64,000 nucleotides of DNA, taken from Gracilaria gracilis (lineage: Eukaryota; Rhodophyta; Florideophyceae; Gracilariales; Gracilariaceae). The notes under the pieces were generated by a model, which saw only the letters and a program-made list of their open reading frames with translations, had not been told where the DNA came from and did no database searches. The stretch is from contig JARGSG010000099.1 in assembly GCA_030374805.1 (NCBI GenBank), positions 206,841 to 270,840 of the forward strand. The letters are read 5' to 3'. Position 1 is the first letter of the stretch; every line of letters starts with the position of its first letter. A program made the position numbers and the translations under genes. Positions 30,710 through 41,829 of the stretch are shown here, one piece after another.

Positions 30710-31205
30710 CTCGCTGATGGTTTGGCCGCATACGAAGCACCTTCAGCCCGTTATTCGCGTCCGAGGCAAGCAAGGCGGAGAACGAAGCGAAAGATTAGAT
30801 ACTCGAACGCAGCCTGCGCAAGAAACGCAACGCTTGCATATCGCGCGCTACGTCGCTCACGTGGCCACGTGCGTAGTTTTCGCACGCGCCGTGGCGGTGA
30901 GAGTACTGTACACGTAGAGCGCAGCCGGGAACTTCTTCACCCAGTCCGAGAGCCAACTGCATGTGCCACCAACGTCGATATCTACATCAGTAGCGTTAAG
31001 AGGGCTAGCGTTAACCCTTTGTAACTACCCTTGTGCTCCCTACAATACGAAGGTACCACGACAGCGAGATGATGGAGAGTCACGAATTGTTCAAGAAGAC
31101 ACCTTTGAATCAATGATTACGTGCAACAGATCCTGCTGCCTTGAAGAGTCATGAAGTAGTGCACGCCCTATCGCGGTCCCCTTTGCGTCTCTTCTTGAGG
31201 GCAGC
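30710..31205. other. spacer between divergent SWC5-like gene and the plus-strand macrodomain-like gene
   Basis: The spacer separates two opposite starts and must contain both promoters. It holds only short frames and no recognisable signal. Confidence 0.45.
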
Positions 31206-32198
31206 ATGGTGCTCTGGTTCGAAAAGCTTGTCGGCTTTGCCGAGCAATCCCCGCATCACGTGCGACAGAACATTTACATCGTCGGCAAACAGCTTATCTC
31301 TCGTAAAAACGGCAGAGCATTTCAATTTGGAACGCTTACTACACCATCTCTCGCTGAACTAAGGGCTCAAACCACCTCCCTCACCCACAAATCATCTCCG
31401 ACCACCGTGGAAGAGGTTGTCGAGAACGTTCAACATCTGCACCAAAACCCGCTCTTCAACGGCGCTGTTTTCCAGGTTGCGTCGCAGTTCAACCTGTTGG
31501 AAATGGCCAACCCGGGCGTCACCCCGGAGGCTGGTGTGGGTGTCTACGAGTTCGACCGCACACAAGGCCCAGCGTGTGCCGTTGCTTGTGGCGCGGGAAC
31601 CATCTTTCGCAACTACTTCGTGCAAGTAGACGGACAAGTTGGACAGGACGCCAATCGACAAGTCGATTGTCTTAAGGATCTTGGACAAAAGCTTGGTAAC
31701 CAGAATGGATCGCTTTGGGAACTACGGAACGGGTACGTTTTCGCAACCGCCCCAGGACTTCGTCGTATCCACGATCATATACAGGCCATCGACGACGAAG
31801 AACATGATGAACTTCGTGGACTTCTTCGCATCGGAGTCCAGCAAGACACAGAAGAAACACTTAGGAATAGTGGTAATCGGGTAACGCAGGTGTACTGTTC
31901 AGCCGTCCCGGTTGCCTATTCCAACCATTCCAGCACCCTATGGGCTCCCTTTGCAAAGTTGGTACTTGAAGCAGCTTACGAGAGCACCCTGCTTCTAGCA
32001 TTGCTTAATCGTGAGCGAACGGGGTGCAGCATGGTATTTCTAACTCTCTTGGGCGGCGGTGTATTTGGTAATCACGTGGAATGGATTGTCGATGCGATCG
32101 AGAGAGCTATTACACTGGTGCAAAACTCTGGACTTCAAGTAAAGATTGTGAGCTACCAGGAACCATGCGCCGAAATTAGACGTCTATTAACTAGCTGA
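31206..32198 (+). CDS. unrecognised protein with macrodomain-like loops (intact paralogue 1)
   Basis: The protein has 330 aa in one exon from ATG 31206 (MVLWFEKLVGFAEQ). It contains AVFQVASQFNLLE (about 80-95), QGPACAVACGAGTIFRNYF (about 120-140), VTQVYCSAVPVAY (about 225-240), LVLEAAYESTLL (about 255) and VFLTLLGGGVFGN (about 278-290). It closes with a helix and LQVKIVSY. The order (conserved Asn near the start, a Gly/Ala-rich loop, then a GGG-x-FGN loop before the last strand) resembles the ADP-ribose-binding loops of macrodomain proteins. That is inference, since I cannot name the family. There is no signal peptide or membrane helix. A second copy of the gene lies 2.8 kb downstream, which indicates tandem duplication. 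Confidence 0.75.
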   Translation: MVLWFEKLVGFAEQSPHHVRQNIYIVGKQLISRKNGRAFQFGTLTTPSLAELRAQTTSLTHKSSPTTVEEVVENVQHLHQNPLFNGAVFQVASQFNLLEMANPGVTPEAGVGVYEFDRTQGPACAVACGAGTIFRNYFVQVDGQVGQDANRQVDCLKDLGQKLGNQNGSLWELRNGYVFATAPGLRRIHDHIQAIDDEEHDELRGLLRIGVQQDTEETLRNSGNRVTQVYCSAVPVAYSNHSSTLWAPFAKLVLEAAYESTLLLALLNRERTGCSMVFLTLLGGGVFGNHVEWIVDAIERAITLVQNSGLQVKIVSYQEPCAEIRRLLTS

Positions 32199-32914
32199 TT
32201 CGTTTTAAAGAACTCGTGTGCTCACTAGCTAGGGTCATGAAGTCACGTCTTCGGAGACCCCGCATGGGATTCTCTGGATGCTGGACTGGGTACTGACAGT
32301 ACAGAAATGGCAAGTGAAAGAGCACGACCAGAAACATGATACAAGAACATGATAATTAAGCTAGCGCACTCATAAACGAGAGAGAGAGAGAAGAACATGA
32401 TGAACGAGGATTTGAGGATTGGGTTTCGCCAAATCCAGCCTGGCTTCCCATTCGCTCCGCTCACGTGGTTTTCATTCATAGGGTTGTGGCACCTGTGGGC
32501 CGAAATATGAAGCCCAGAATGTCCAAACGCCCGGGCAGGCGGAAAAGCGAAACCCGTTATTGAGGGGCCGCGTGTACTTAAATCTTCTTTGCCCACAGGC
32601 ATTCGTTCGACCCATCCAGTATCCCCATGCTGATTCTTTTTGTACGTCTACCAACACAAGACTTGTTTGATCGGACTATATACCGCTTATTGTTTTGTCA
32701 GTTCTCCGATGTGAGTTCCACCTGCTGCTGTCAGGATTTCGGCGGGATCTCCGGTCCTTTTTTTCAGGACATCGACAAAGTCCCGAATGTATGCAGTATC
32801 ATTAAGACGGGACTTTCCCCAAGGGTACGAAACAACGGTCGCGGGCGAAACCATTAACAGCCATCTTCTAATTTATGAAACACAAAGGGTCATGTCCTAT
32901 GATGGCATGCTCTT
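32199..32914. other. spacer without a supported gene
   Basis: It contains a short (GA)n run near 32380 and several short frames without recognisable features. Confidence 0.45.
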
Positions 32915-33785
32915 TTTCTTCTTTACTGTGGTCAGCCGCCCCTGATTCCGAGGCGGCCGAAGAACTATCTATTAGTGTTTGTATCTAAAGGTAGTTCTCT
33001 CTCTTAAAGAAGGCCAGAAACCGTAACGGCCACTGCTTGATCACATCAACTAACGATTTGTCTTTCCGTTCCTCAAGCGCCGGTAGTTCGTCACGCCGGG
33101 CTTTGTTTGTTAGTAGACAGCGAAAAAGAACATGATCTACGTCTTTCTTAACCGCCGTGCCACAGGTGCAGCGTAGCACCTTTCCGTTCAGATACGAGCT
33201 CACCGGGTGGAGCGTTGGAACGTGCCGAGTGGCAAACTGCGCCAACGTTACCTCCGATAGCCTCAACATCTTTTCATCCCCATGTTCGTCTCTCTCGACT
33301 GGTAATACACTTTTACTCCGCACTTTGAGCCTTACCCTCGCCATTACGTCCATCATGTCCACAGGAGTTGCATTTGCTGTGTAAGAGAAAGTTTGAGGCC
33401 TGATTTAGCAAGCGCATCGACACTGTCATTTCGGAAAACTCCGCAGTGACTTGGTGCCCAACATACGTACACAGAAGAACAACGACTCACGCTGTGAAGC
33501 GTGAATGCCAAATCCTGAAGGCTCCTGCTTTGAAAGCGAAGATTCCCTTGTAGTGCCTCGACTAACGCCGAAGAATCCGAAATCACTCTTATAACTGTGT
33601 CTTTTTCCTCTTGCACAGCTTGAAGGGCAGCCTGCATAGCGTGGATCTCGGCCGTGTACGAGCAGACGTTGATGCCCGCAGGTAAAACTGCCCTTCTCGT
33701 TTCCGCGGTGTTTTTGGAGTATATCTCGTACGCTCCGGCGATGGAATGCTCAATCAAGCCCTTTCGAGAACTTCAGGAAGGTGAT
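32915..33785 (-). mobile_element. 5'-truncated non-LTR (LINE-type) retrotransposon, copy 1
   Basis: On the minus strand an RNase HI domain (33353-33757; AEIHAMQAALQAV, ISDSSALVEAL, WAPSHCGVFRNDSVDALA) is followed in another frame by the C-terminal zinc-binding tail (32985-33362; RCTCGTAVKKDVDHVLFRC, KRENYL end). Compared with copy 2, a frameshift near 33385 separates the two. The 3' untranslated end has the GCCGCCTCGGAATCAGGGGC hairpin and a (T)AAAGAAGAA tail at the left edge. RNase H after a (missing) reverse transcriptase is typical of I-superfamily LINEs. Everything upstream of RNase H is lost. The 5' edge near 33785 is approximate, and I did not find a clear target duplication. Confidence 0.75.
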
Positions 33786-34170
33786 TGGCGAAGCGAAAGT
33801 AGTTCAAACAAAAAGTTATAGTCATTTTGCTTTGGCTTCCTTCGGGTCTTGGAGCTTCCTGAGACAGACTCAGTTCTGCCAGTATATAAGAAGCTCACAG
33901 ATCGCGCTCCAAAACTCCTCTCCCGTCACCTCTTCACTCGTTTTCATTCGTCTCTACTGGTTACTGCAGCACCCGCTAGTCAAATCCTTTGCCGCCAAAA
34001 CTATCAGAACAAATTGAGCCATGCTTTGGTTTGAAAAGCTCGTTGGTTTTGCTGAGGATTTGCCAGAACAAGTGCGAAAGAACATCACCCGCAGCGGAAA
34101 TCAGTTACTCTGCCCCGAAAACAACACGAGGCATCAGTGCGGAACGTTAACCATCCCATGTCTCAACGTA

Positions 34171-34180
34171 CTCCGGAGAG
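34171..34180. repeat. 10-bp target-site duplication (second copy at 34816-34825)
   Basis: CTCCGGAGAG occurs at 34171-34180 and again at 34816-34825, exactly bracketing the truncated retrotransposon. This is the expected scar of target-primed reverse transcription. Confidence 0.85.
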
Positions 34181-34815
34181 TTAGTGGAGGCTCTACAGGG
34201 CAACTTGCGATCGCAAAGCATCCTGGTTCAGCGTATAGCCAAGCTGCTGCAAACTTTGAGCGCAACATGCATTGTGTTCGTCGTATGGGTCCCAAGCCAT
34301 TGCGGTGTGTCTGAAAATGAAGAAGTAGACGAGCTCGCGAAGTCGGGTTTAAAGATCTCCCTTGCTCGGCAAACTGAGGTCCCAGTGGATTTTAATGACG
34401 TGAAAGCGCAGTTAAAGCAGAAGGGAAGGGGTAAGTTACTTTTAGCAGTGGCGGATAACGAGGAACAGGGGAACATACGGCGGTCCGAGGTCACATTGGC
34501 GCAGTTCGCCACTACACACGTTCCAACGCTGCACTTGGTTAGCTCATACCTCAACGGAAAAGTTACGCGTTGTGAATGTGGAACGGCAACCAAGAAAGAC
34601 TTAGAACATGTACTTTTTCGGTGCGCTCTTACCAACGCAGCTCGACGCGCTGTGCTACCGACAGTTAGAGAACGAAAAGACAAGTCGTTGTTAGACATGA
34701 TTAAGGAATGGGCGTCACGGTTTTTGGTCTTCTTTAAGAGAGAGAACTATCTCTAGATAGAACTAAAGCCGCCTCGAAATCAGGGGCGGCTGACCATAAT
34801 AAAGAAGAGGAAGTG
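34181..34815 (+). mobile_element. 5'-truncated non-LTR retrotransposon, copy 2 (inside the second paralogue)
   Basis: The 635-bp insert starts in the middle of RNase H (LVEALQGN) and runs through WVPSHCGVSENEEVDELA. It then encodes the CECGT ... DLEHVLFRC zinc-binding tail and the shared end FFKRENYL with stop at 34754-34756. A short 3' UTR with the GCCGCCTC/GGGGCGGC hairpin and the tail CATAATAAAGAAGAGGAAG follows. The 190-codon frame is intact, unlike copy 1. It is dead on arrival, since it lacks the reverse transcriptase. Its mobilisation implies an active full-length relative elsewhere. Confidence 0.88.
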
Positions 34816-35658
34816 CTCCGGAGAGAGACGCGCGCAATCGTTGATATTTGGACTCCTGCCACCGTGGAAGAAGCTGTTGCCAACGTTCAAGATCTGCATC
34901 AAGACCCGCGCTGTGACTTCGCTGTTTTTCAGGTTGCGTCGCAGTTCAATCTGTTGGAAAACAACCCCGACGTCTCTCCAGAAGTTGGTGTAGGTCACTA
35001 CCAATTCCTTCGAACAAAAGGTCCTGCATGTGCCGTTGCTTGTGGCGCTGGAACAATCTATCGCAATTACTTTGTAGAGGTAGATGGACAGGTTGGACAG
35101 GACTCCAGTCGACAGATCGACTGTATCCAGGATCTCGGAGACAAGCTTGGCAACCAGGATGGATCGCTTTGGAAGGTAAAGAACGGATACGTTTTCCCAA
35201 ATGACTCCGGACTTCGTCGTATACACGACCACTTAAATAGTATCGACGAAAAAGAGTACGATGAACTTCGTGGACTTCTCCGAATTGGACGCCTCGATAA
35301 AACCGATGTGACAATTGGAGACTCTAAGAATCGCGTAACGCAGGCTTATTGTTCTGCTCTTTCCGTTGCTTATACTAAACACTCCAACGCTTTATGGGCT
35401 CCTTTTGCAAAATTGGTGCTTGAAGCAGCTTACGAAAGCACGTTGCTCGTCGCAGTGTCTAATTATCACCTATATGACGTTCGTTTAGTGTATCTAACTT
35501 TGTTGGGTGGTGGTGTATTTGGTAATCGCATGGAATGGATTGTTGTGGCCATCGAGCGAGCCATTTCAAGTGTGAAAAACTCTGGTCTTCATATCAAGAT
35601 TGTAAGCTACGGGAGACCTTGCCCCGAACTTAGGGATCTGCTAACTGATCTACTGTAA

Positions 35659-36894
35659 TAGTAGATACTACTTCTTCGTTCTGGATTTTCATGTTCTATT
35701 TGCAGTATTAAAGAAAACATTCTTGGAAGGAGGGTTCTCTTTCCCTAGAAAAGGCACAGGCTTCGACGACGACTCTCTAATCATTTTTCTCAACGAGTAA
35801 TTACGACTGCTCTGCTTGTCACCGTAGTTGTATCTCCTTGAAGCCTTCGTTAAGGGAGAGCGCAAGAGGACATCCTTCTACATCCATTTTCTACTCGTTC
35901 GACATCGAGAGCGACTGATTCATTAAATCAACATGAGAGTTGTTCTTTCTTCTTCCTCCTCATTTCTTTCGCAACAATACGTATGCCAATGTGCTTCTAA
36001 ACACACCTCCTTTACCCCACCCCACCCCCCTGAAAGCCCAGTATCCTACGCTTCCAACCTAAATTGGCGAAGGAAGGGAACGAAGAAGAACGAGACTTAA
36101 AAAGACCATAAACTCACGATGATAAAGTGGCCCCGAAAAAGTCAAATCCATAAAAAGGGATGATGATGAAGCACTTCCAATACCAGATGTAGTGATATTT
36201 GGTGATCCACCATCAATTCCACCATCCAGAGGTCAGGCCAGCCAGTCGGTCAACCGTGAGTCCATCCCCACCAGGGCTTGATGCAGCTAAGTCGAGGCGT
36301 GAACTGAGCTGGTTGTTCGCGAGCTTACGAAAGGTGCTTTTTCCATCGCTTGGCAAATCGTCTTCGCATGTCCAGATCGTCTTCAGGTGTGCCTCATGTA
36401 GACCAGCGTCCAACTTTCGATTCCTTAGATACAGCGCACAAGAGTTCTTGAGAGCAAAGAGTCTTCCCGAAAGATTTTCTGCACTGTGCTATCGTGGATA
36501 GCAACTGCATTTTGCTTCTGACATTAAATTATGTGAAGCACATGTTCCATTCTTGGCAATAGCCTATTGGCAATAGTTACATGTTGAATAGCGGGAATGC
36601 TTCGATATTTGAGTTCCTCAGCATTGTGACTGATTGCGAAAGAGGCTAAGAACAGCAAGAATAGGACGCATGATATGTATCATGTTCTTCAGAAGTTGTG
36701 AATGCGATTCAATAATGTTGAATGGTGAATGGTGCCATTTTTCTATCACCAGAGCAAAATTTGTATGCTTTACATGGATATCACCCCCACCCCCCTTCTG
36801 GCAGTTAGTGCAAGTCCCCTCCAGTATCTACTTCTATGATGGCAGAACCAATATGTTTATCCATAGATGGATGAGTGTTTTCTTTTAAGCGTCT
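35659..36894. other. stretch without a supported gene
   Basis: Average composition with scattered C runs (near 36020 and 36790). Open frames are short and show no recognisable protein features. Confidence 0.5.
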
Positions 36895-36972
36895 GACGCC
36901 CTCTTCGGCCGCCTCGGAATCAGGGGCGGACGACCTTAGTAAAGAAGAAGACGAAGAAGAAGAAGAAGAAGG
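36895..36972 (+). mobile_element. 3'-end fragment of the same non-LTR retrotransposon family
   Basis: GGCCGCCTCGGAATCAGGGG, a short spacer and CTTAGTAAAGAAGAAG with further GAA units reproduce the 3' UTR hairpin and tail of copies 1 and 2. Nothing upstream of the 3' UTR is present, so this is an extreme 5' truncation. The exact left edge is uncertain. Confidence 0.7.
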
Positions 36973-36995
36973 CCGTCAAAGGGCTCCAGTCTTTT

Positions 36996-37126
36996 TGTGT
37001 ACGTGTACACACTTATGTTACACGTACACGTGCACTACATTCGAAGCTAACGTATTATAGATTTGTTTTCAATAAACTAGCAATGTCACCATTGCGTGAC
37101 ACACACGCATGTGCGTGCGTCACGTA
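36996..37126. repeat. two imperfect inverted repeats (hairpins)
   Basis: GTGTACGTGTA near 37000 pairs with TACACGTACAC near 37022. A second imperfect palindrome of about 32 bp (GCGTGACACACACGCA against its near complement) lies at about 37095-37126. They lie between the retrotransposon fragment and the DNA transposon. They may be remnants of another inverted-repeat element. Confidence 0.45.
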
Positions 37127-37147
37127 CCTCCGTATACGAACTTGTAC

Positions 37148-39205
37148 GTGTACACCCAGTGACTGCAGATAATGTGGGTCCCACTATTTACGGTAAGAGT
37201 TTTGACTCCTTTAAAACACCAAGACGTGTGGCCCACATTATCAAACGTACCACACTAATTAAAGGGCGTACGCCTTTATTGTGGGCCACAATACAACTGT
37301 GCGACCTAATTATTGTGGGTGGAGATCACTCAAAGACATCATTACCCTTCCACCTTTTGTCCCTCAAAGTAGACACGATGCTTGGCAATAATCCTTTGCA
37401 GCTCAGGGAAAAGTTGCTGTTCCTCCCAAAGACCGTTAACATTAAGTGCTAAGCCGGTGCAAATCATTGCTTTCCGAGCATATCGTAATCCATCGCAATC
37501 CCTTTGGCAATGGACATCACATACATCCAAAGCGGCGAGACGCAAGAAAAAACTCTTTCCTGGATTCATAACCTTCCCGAAATTTAACCAGGCGTTCTTT
37601 TTCATCATCTACATTTTATAACGCTCTTAACTAGCATTCCAAGCGGATTTTATCTTCTGAATGATGAAAGAATCCTCAGGTTGAACAATATCGGTTGCAT
37701 TTACCGGAAAATATCTTATCTCCGTGTTAATCTTTTTCGTCGCTTCTTCAAGGGAACGAGTTAAATTGTGACCGCTACAATTATCGACAAAGAGTATTCT
37801 TTTGTTATTGTTTGGAAAAGCGCGGATGAACTTCGACTCACCAAGCCACTGAGGCATCATCACAGTGTCCATCCAACCTTTAGGTCCAGTACGATAGGAA
37901 AGGTTGGCGATATCATCAGGAGCGCCTCGAATCGGATAAGACCTGTTTGCATTCTTGAACACCATGAAAACAGAATTAATCATAGCATCCCGCCCACCAC
38001 TGATTCTCACCACCATCATCATACCTTCTCCGCCAGATACGACGTCGGAATATTTCACTTCCTTGTCCCCACAAAACCCCAAGGTCTTTCTATTGTCGAG
38101 ATTAATCATGAAGTGAGTCTCGTCCGCATTCTCGACGTCGTCTTCATTCCACTTCTTTTGCCAGAAAGCCCTTGCCACACAGCCTAAATGGTAAGCAACT
38201 TCCTTGTGTATGAAATCTGTTTTCTCTGGAGAGAGAAGATGCTTTCCGGTTTTCGCCCTGCTAACAATGCGGTATCGTTCTGCGAATGTGTGAATCGATC
38301 TGCCAGAAATACAGTGTGATATAGTCCTTCCCGAACCTTCATCAATATCGAACTTGTGGTATGCAGAATTAGTGGAATCTTGGATTAATTGCAGTGCCAT
38401 CGCCTGGATAGTTTTCCAATTGAACTTGACTCCTAATTTTCGGAGCCTGTCAAACTCTTCTAACATGTCAAGATGTAGCGCACATACCCATGGACGAGCC
38501 TTCCGTCCCCTTCCGTGCCTGGCTTTGAGGTCTATCCGTTTAAATCCTATATGAGTACTTCGAGTGATTGAAGTACATGCTCCTCTAGCCGCGGATTGGT
38601 TTTCTGTGTTCACGTATTCATATCGAGCTCGCCATATGCGGCTTGCTTTCATGAGATTTGCCTTGGCACTGCTACGAAACAGATGCGGAAACTCCTGAAC
38701 GCTCTTTGAAACAATGTGCTTGTTTCCATGTTCGGCGGCGTGCACGGTCATCCATGCAGCTATTTTTGTGCGGTTGGCGATGCTGAGAACATTATGCACT
38801 TTATGTTTGGCCTGTTGCCTCTTGGGAGTTTGCTCGTCTTTGTGTGGCTCTACTAAAGGAAGAGATCTGTTTGGATGTGTAGTTGGCAGGAAAACAGTTG
38901 TTGCGGACACAGGGGTGCGACGTTGGAACGCCGCAATGATGGGAGAGCCCGACGTCGGAACATGTATGCTCCTGGACGGTGAGATTGTGATTTCCTGACT
39001 TTCTGCTCTGTGTCTAGGGGGCCAGGGATGAGATGTTGGGCGTTTTGGCTTTTGAATCACACCTTTCCCGCCCAAAAACGGTCTCCAACCCACACTAAAT
39101 TAGTCACGAGCTCGAAGTGTTTGCATCACTTATAATGTGGGCCACCTTATTCTTGTTACCACACTAAAAAAACACCCACATTATCTGCAGTCACTGGGTG
39201 TACAC
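37148..39205 (-). mobile_element. DDE DNA transposon with perfect 32-bp terminal inverted repeats
   Basis: The 32 bases at 37148-37179 are the exact reverse complement of 39174-39205. The inner part begins CAGTGACTGCAGATAATGTG. TA dinucleotides occur symmetrically near the outer edge, so the formal ends may be at the TA (a TA target duplication as in Tc1/mariner/pogo elements) with three extra matching bases outside. Subterminal GTGGGCC/GGCCCAC words recur on both sides. The element carries one transposase gene, now broken by stops. Intact ends mean it could still be moved by an enzyme supplied in trans. Confidence 0.85.
37342..39093 (-). pseudogene. DDE superfamily transposase with two in-frame stops
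   Basis: The 488-codon main frame (37627-39093) shows a basic DNA-binding N-terminal half, NADETHFMINLDNRK, DVVSGGEGMMMVVRISGG, RTGPKGWMD, RILFVDNCSGHN and FPVNATDIVQPEDSFIIQKI. That is the first Asp, second Asp and acidic third position of a DDE catalytic core. The same frame continues downstream of TAA and TAG codons at about 37606-37626 with a coherent C terminus (KNAWLNFGKVMNPGKSFFL ... DGLRYARKAMICTGL). The break is therefore two nonsense changes, not the natural end. The start is uncertain, since the frame opens at a GTG and the first well-placed ATG is further in. Confidence 0.8.
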
Positions 39206-40851
39206 TGATAGGTAAGTCATCTCAGCCTGACGGTAAGGTTTCAAGGGCCCCCTTTCGAGGTGCTTCGCGTTGCAATTTCATGCTGGTACAGTATCAAATA
39301 AGGGTAAATCATTCGATGCATCACGATTATACGGTATTGAATACCAATGGGTGACTTCGTGCCCATCATCGCAAACCACCGCCGTGTGCCGAGTGGGGCA
39401 AAAAAAATTCGGCAGGGAGACGTGAACGTTCCCAGCTCCGTTTGAAACTGATACTGGAAAGTCCATAATAAGATTCCACCAATAAACACCCGCAATGTGT
39501 TACACATCTCCACGTGTAGCTTGTGTGAATGCAGCTCTCTCTTTAACGCCTACATAACCCACTCCAATGCCAACCAACTCACCACTCCAAAACCAGGCCC
39601 CACAATCGATGAGCCAAGACAACGTGAACTGTAGGTCTATCTTAGAGCTTTTTGATACACCAAAACCGGCCCTTCCCGCATCTCAGAGCGTTTGGATCAT
39701 GTCCCACCGACTGTGACATGACCCAAATTACAAACAACAGCCACAACCTCCTTCGTACAACTCTCACCATTTTTACCAGTCCTACAACGGAAATGCCCCT
39801 TTCCTACATCTACTGCAAAATACCGGTGCTCTCGTTGGCTATTACGAACCAAGAGACGGTGACACTATTGTTTCCGACGGTGCTCAAAAGCTTGCGCTAA
39901 AGGTGCATTTGCCTGACTGCAGTGTTGAAAACGGCAATGATGGGCGCGTTTTTGTGCCCCTCGACACTCATTGCGTACCAAATCAACTTGATCATGAACG
40001 GACCCTGTTGCTACCGCTGAGGCGAGTAACTTTGCTTTGACGCGCCATTCCTATTAGCGCTCTGAAAAGTGAGCGTGCGTTCACCTCTCGGGCTTTTTCC
40101 CGAAACTACATATACTATTGGAGACACATAGTTTGACCTGCGCTTGAGAAACACATCGTGGCTGCTGCATTTTACCGCGCTGACAATGCTACAACAAGAA
40201 AAAATTTGTGACAACGAAAGGCAGGCTGAAGAAAACCCTTTACAGAAACACCGGACTATGGTACACTTTCTTAAATCTTCGGACTTGTGTGAAATATACA
40301 ATACTGCTACGAGGAAACAAACTTGCCACGCAACGCGCTTCCACTTCAGCCACCGTCGTGATTATACCATAACACGATTCGTATGTGCAGGTCATAATAC
40401 CTGTTGTGTCGCGCTGTGCTCACTCGACTTGGACTTGATCACGGCCGTATTATTGTTGATGGGGTGATTTTTAACGGTAACATCAAGGCAAGCATGAAAA
40501 AACAAGGGCTAGACGATCCATGTCCTGGATTTGCTAAAACCAATCAATGGCAAGTGAGATAACGTCTACTCTCTATTTCAAAAGGTGGATGTCAGTTGTC
40601 TTGCCATCAATGGTATGCTGAATACCTGTGGAGGGGCAGTAGAGCCGAAAATGAAGGAGAACTTAACAAAGATCTACTACAACACAACGGAACTTCTGGG
40701 GATTCTTGGTACCTTTCAAGTGGCAACGGCTCTCACACATTCGAAACCGTACTTGTGTCATGTGGATATGTGCAAGAAGGTGGAAGAAGTGCAGCATGAG
40801 AATGATCTTTACCTTAATTCTGTTCGGCGACACTAGTGTGTCTGTCTCCGC
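39206..40851. other. stretch without a supported gene
   Basis: Only short open frames on both strands. Its composition resembles the decayed transposable-element sequence to its right. Nothing was recognised. Confidence 0.45.
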
Positions 40852-41829
40852 TTATCTCAAAAAAGCAATTCTCCTCCAAGTACATGGAGTGTCTGGAATG
40901 CTGCCAGTTCTCATGTGGATTCCGAACATTTGAACGACAACGTAGAAATCTGGAAGTACTATCGCTTTTCGTACAAATGAACTGCAAGGAACAACCTCCA
41001 ACGCTATTTTTCCGTTCTCTATTTCGTACATGAACCTTTTATGCCCAAATCTCTCAACCACTTCAGAGTTGCTTACATCTGCACTCACTTTCTTCAGCTT
41101 TCGAATGAGGGCACACTTTGGTTCAATACGACTGCGAGGACGGAATATACTTTGTATAATTCCGTATTGTGGTGAGGACCGATCATTGTACGCTATGCCG
41201 TCATGTCGTTTTTGAGCTCCAAACACAGTCTCTCCAGCATACACCGTTTCATACATCCTATCATCACACCATTCAAACGTTGCATGGAACCTTGCACTTT
41301 TGACTTCTTCACATATGGTTAGGTTGGTGAGAGGATGAAGCACATCTCTAATAGCCTTCATTGCGTCCTCAATACCCTTTGATTGCAGAACAATATTCTT
41401 CACACTACTCTCCCAATGTGTGTACGAATAATTGGTATTCAACGGGTTAGGCTCCATTTCTTGGTCCCCACTTTGAGTCTGAATCCTGACCTCTGCATTC
41501 CTTGTCAGCAAACGAGAGCTGTTTAAGGTGGATCTAGAGAATTGCGGACGCAGTGGAGGATTCGTTAGCTTTTGCCGTGCACTTAGAAGCTGAGGAGCAA
41601 GGACTTCCAGGTGGCCATTCGTGCTCGCGTAGCTCTCTTTGGTAGTTTTATGCATCGTCTCATTGGAGTCTGTGGAACCCTTTCTGATGCAGCCGAAATA
41701 AAAAAGATGGATCGCAAGGTGAAACATTGTGCGGTGCATCTTCGTATTTGTCTTGCAGCGAAAGAGATTCGACATATCTCGTCCTACCGCAAAACCAAGT
41801 TCAGCGAGACTTTGTATGTCTTTGAGTGT
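40852..41829 (-). pseudogene. fragment of an unrecognised, probably transposon-derived protein, cut by the LTR element
   Basis: About 325 codons remain open. The C-terminal 190 residues are protein-like (GIEDAMKAIRDVLHPLTNL, HDGIAYNDRSSPQYGIIQSI, ENGKIALEVVPCSSFVRKAI). The DR..PQYGIIQ.I texture is reminiscent of C-terminal segments of large DNA-transposon proteins, but I cannot name a family. The frame runs directly into the outer edge of the LTR retrotransposon at 41830, so its N-terminal part has been removed or displaced. The expected other half is not found beyond the right end of that element. Confidence 0.35.

Larger units (their letters stand above)
34021..35658 (+). pseudogene. second macrodomain-like paralogue, interrupted by a retrotransposon
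   Basis: The 5' part (34021-34180, MLWFEKLVGFAEDLPEQVRK...) and the 3' part (34816-35658, VEEAVANVQDLHQD ... LLTDLL) are collinear with the intact paralogue at 31206-32198. The two parts share one reading frame across the insertion once a single copy of the 10-bp duplication is counted. The conserved blocks SQFNLLE, GPACAVACGAGTIYRNYF and LTLLGGGVFGN are all retained and no other stop is present, so the insertion looks recent. The gene could be expressed only as a truncated N-terminal piece unless the insert is spliced out, for which I see no strong signal. Confidence 0.85.
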
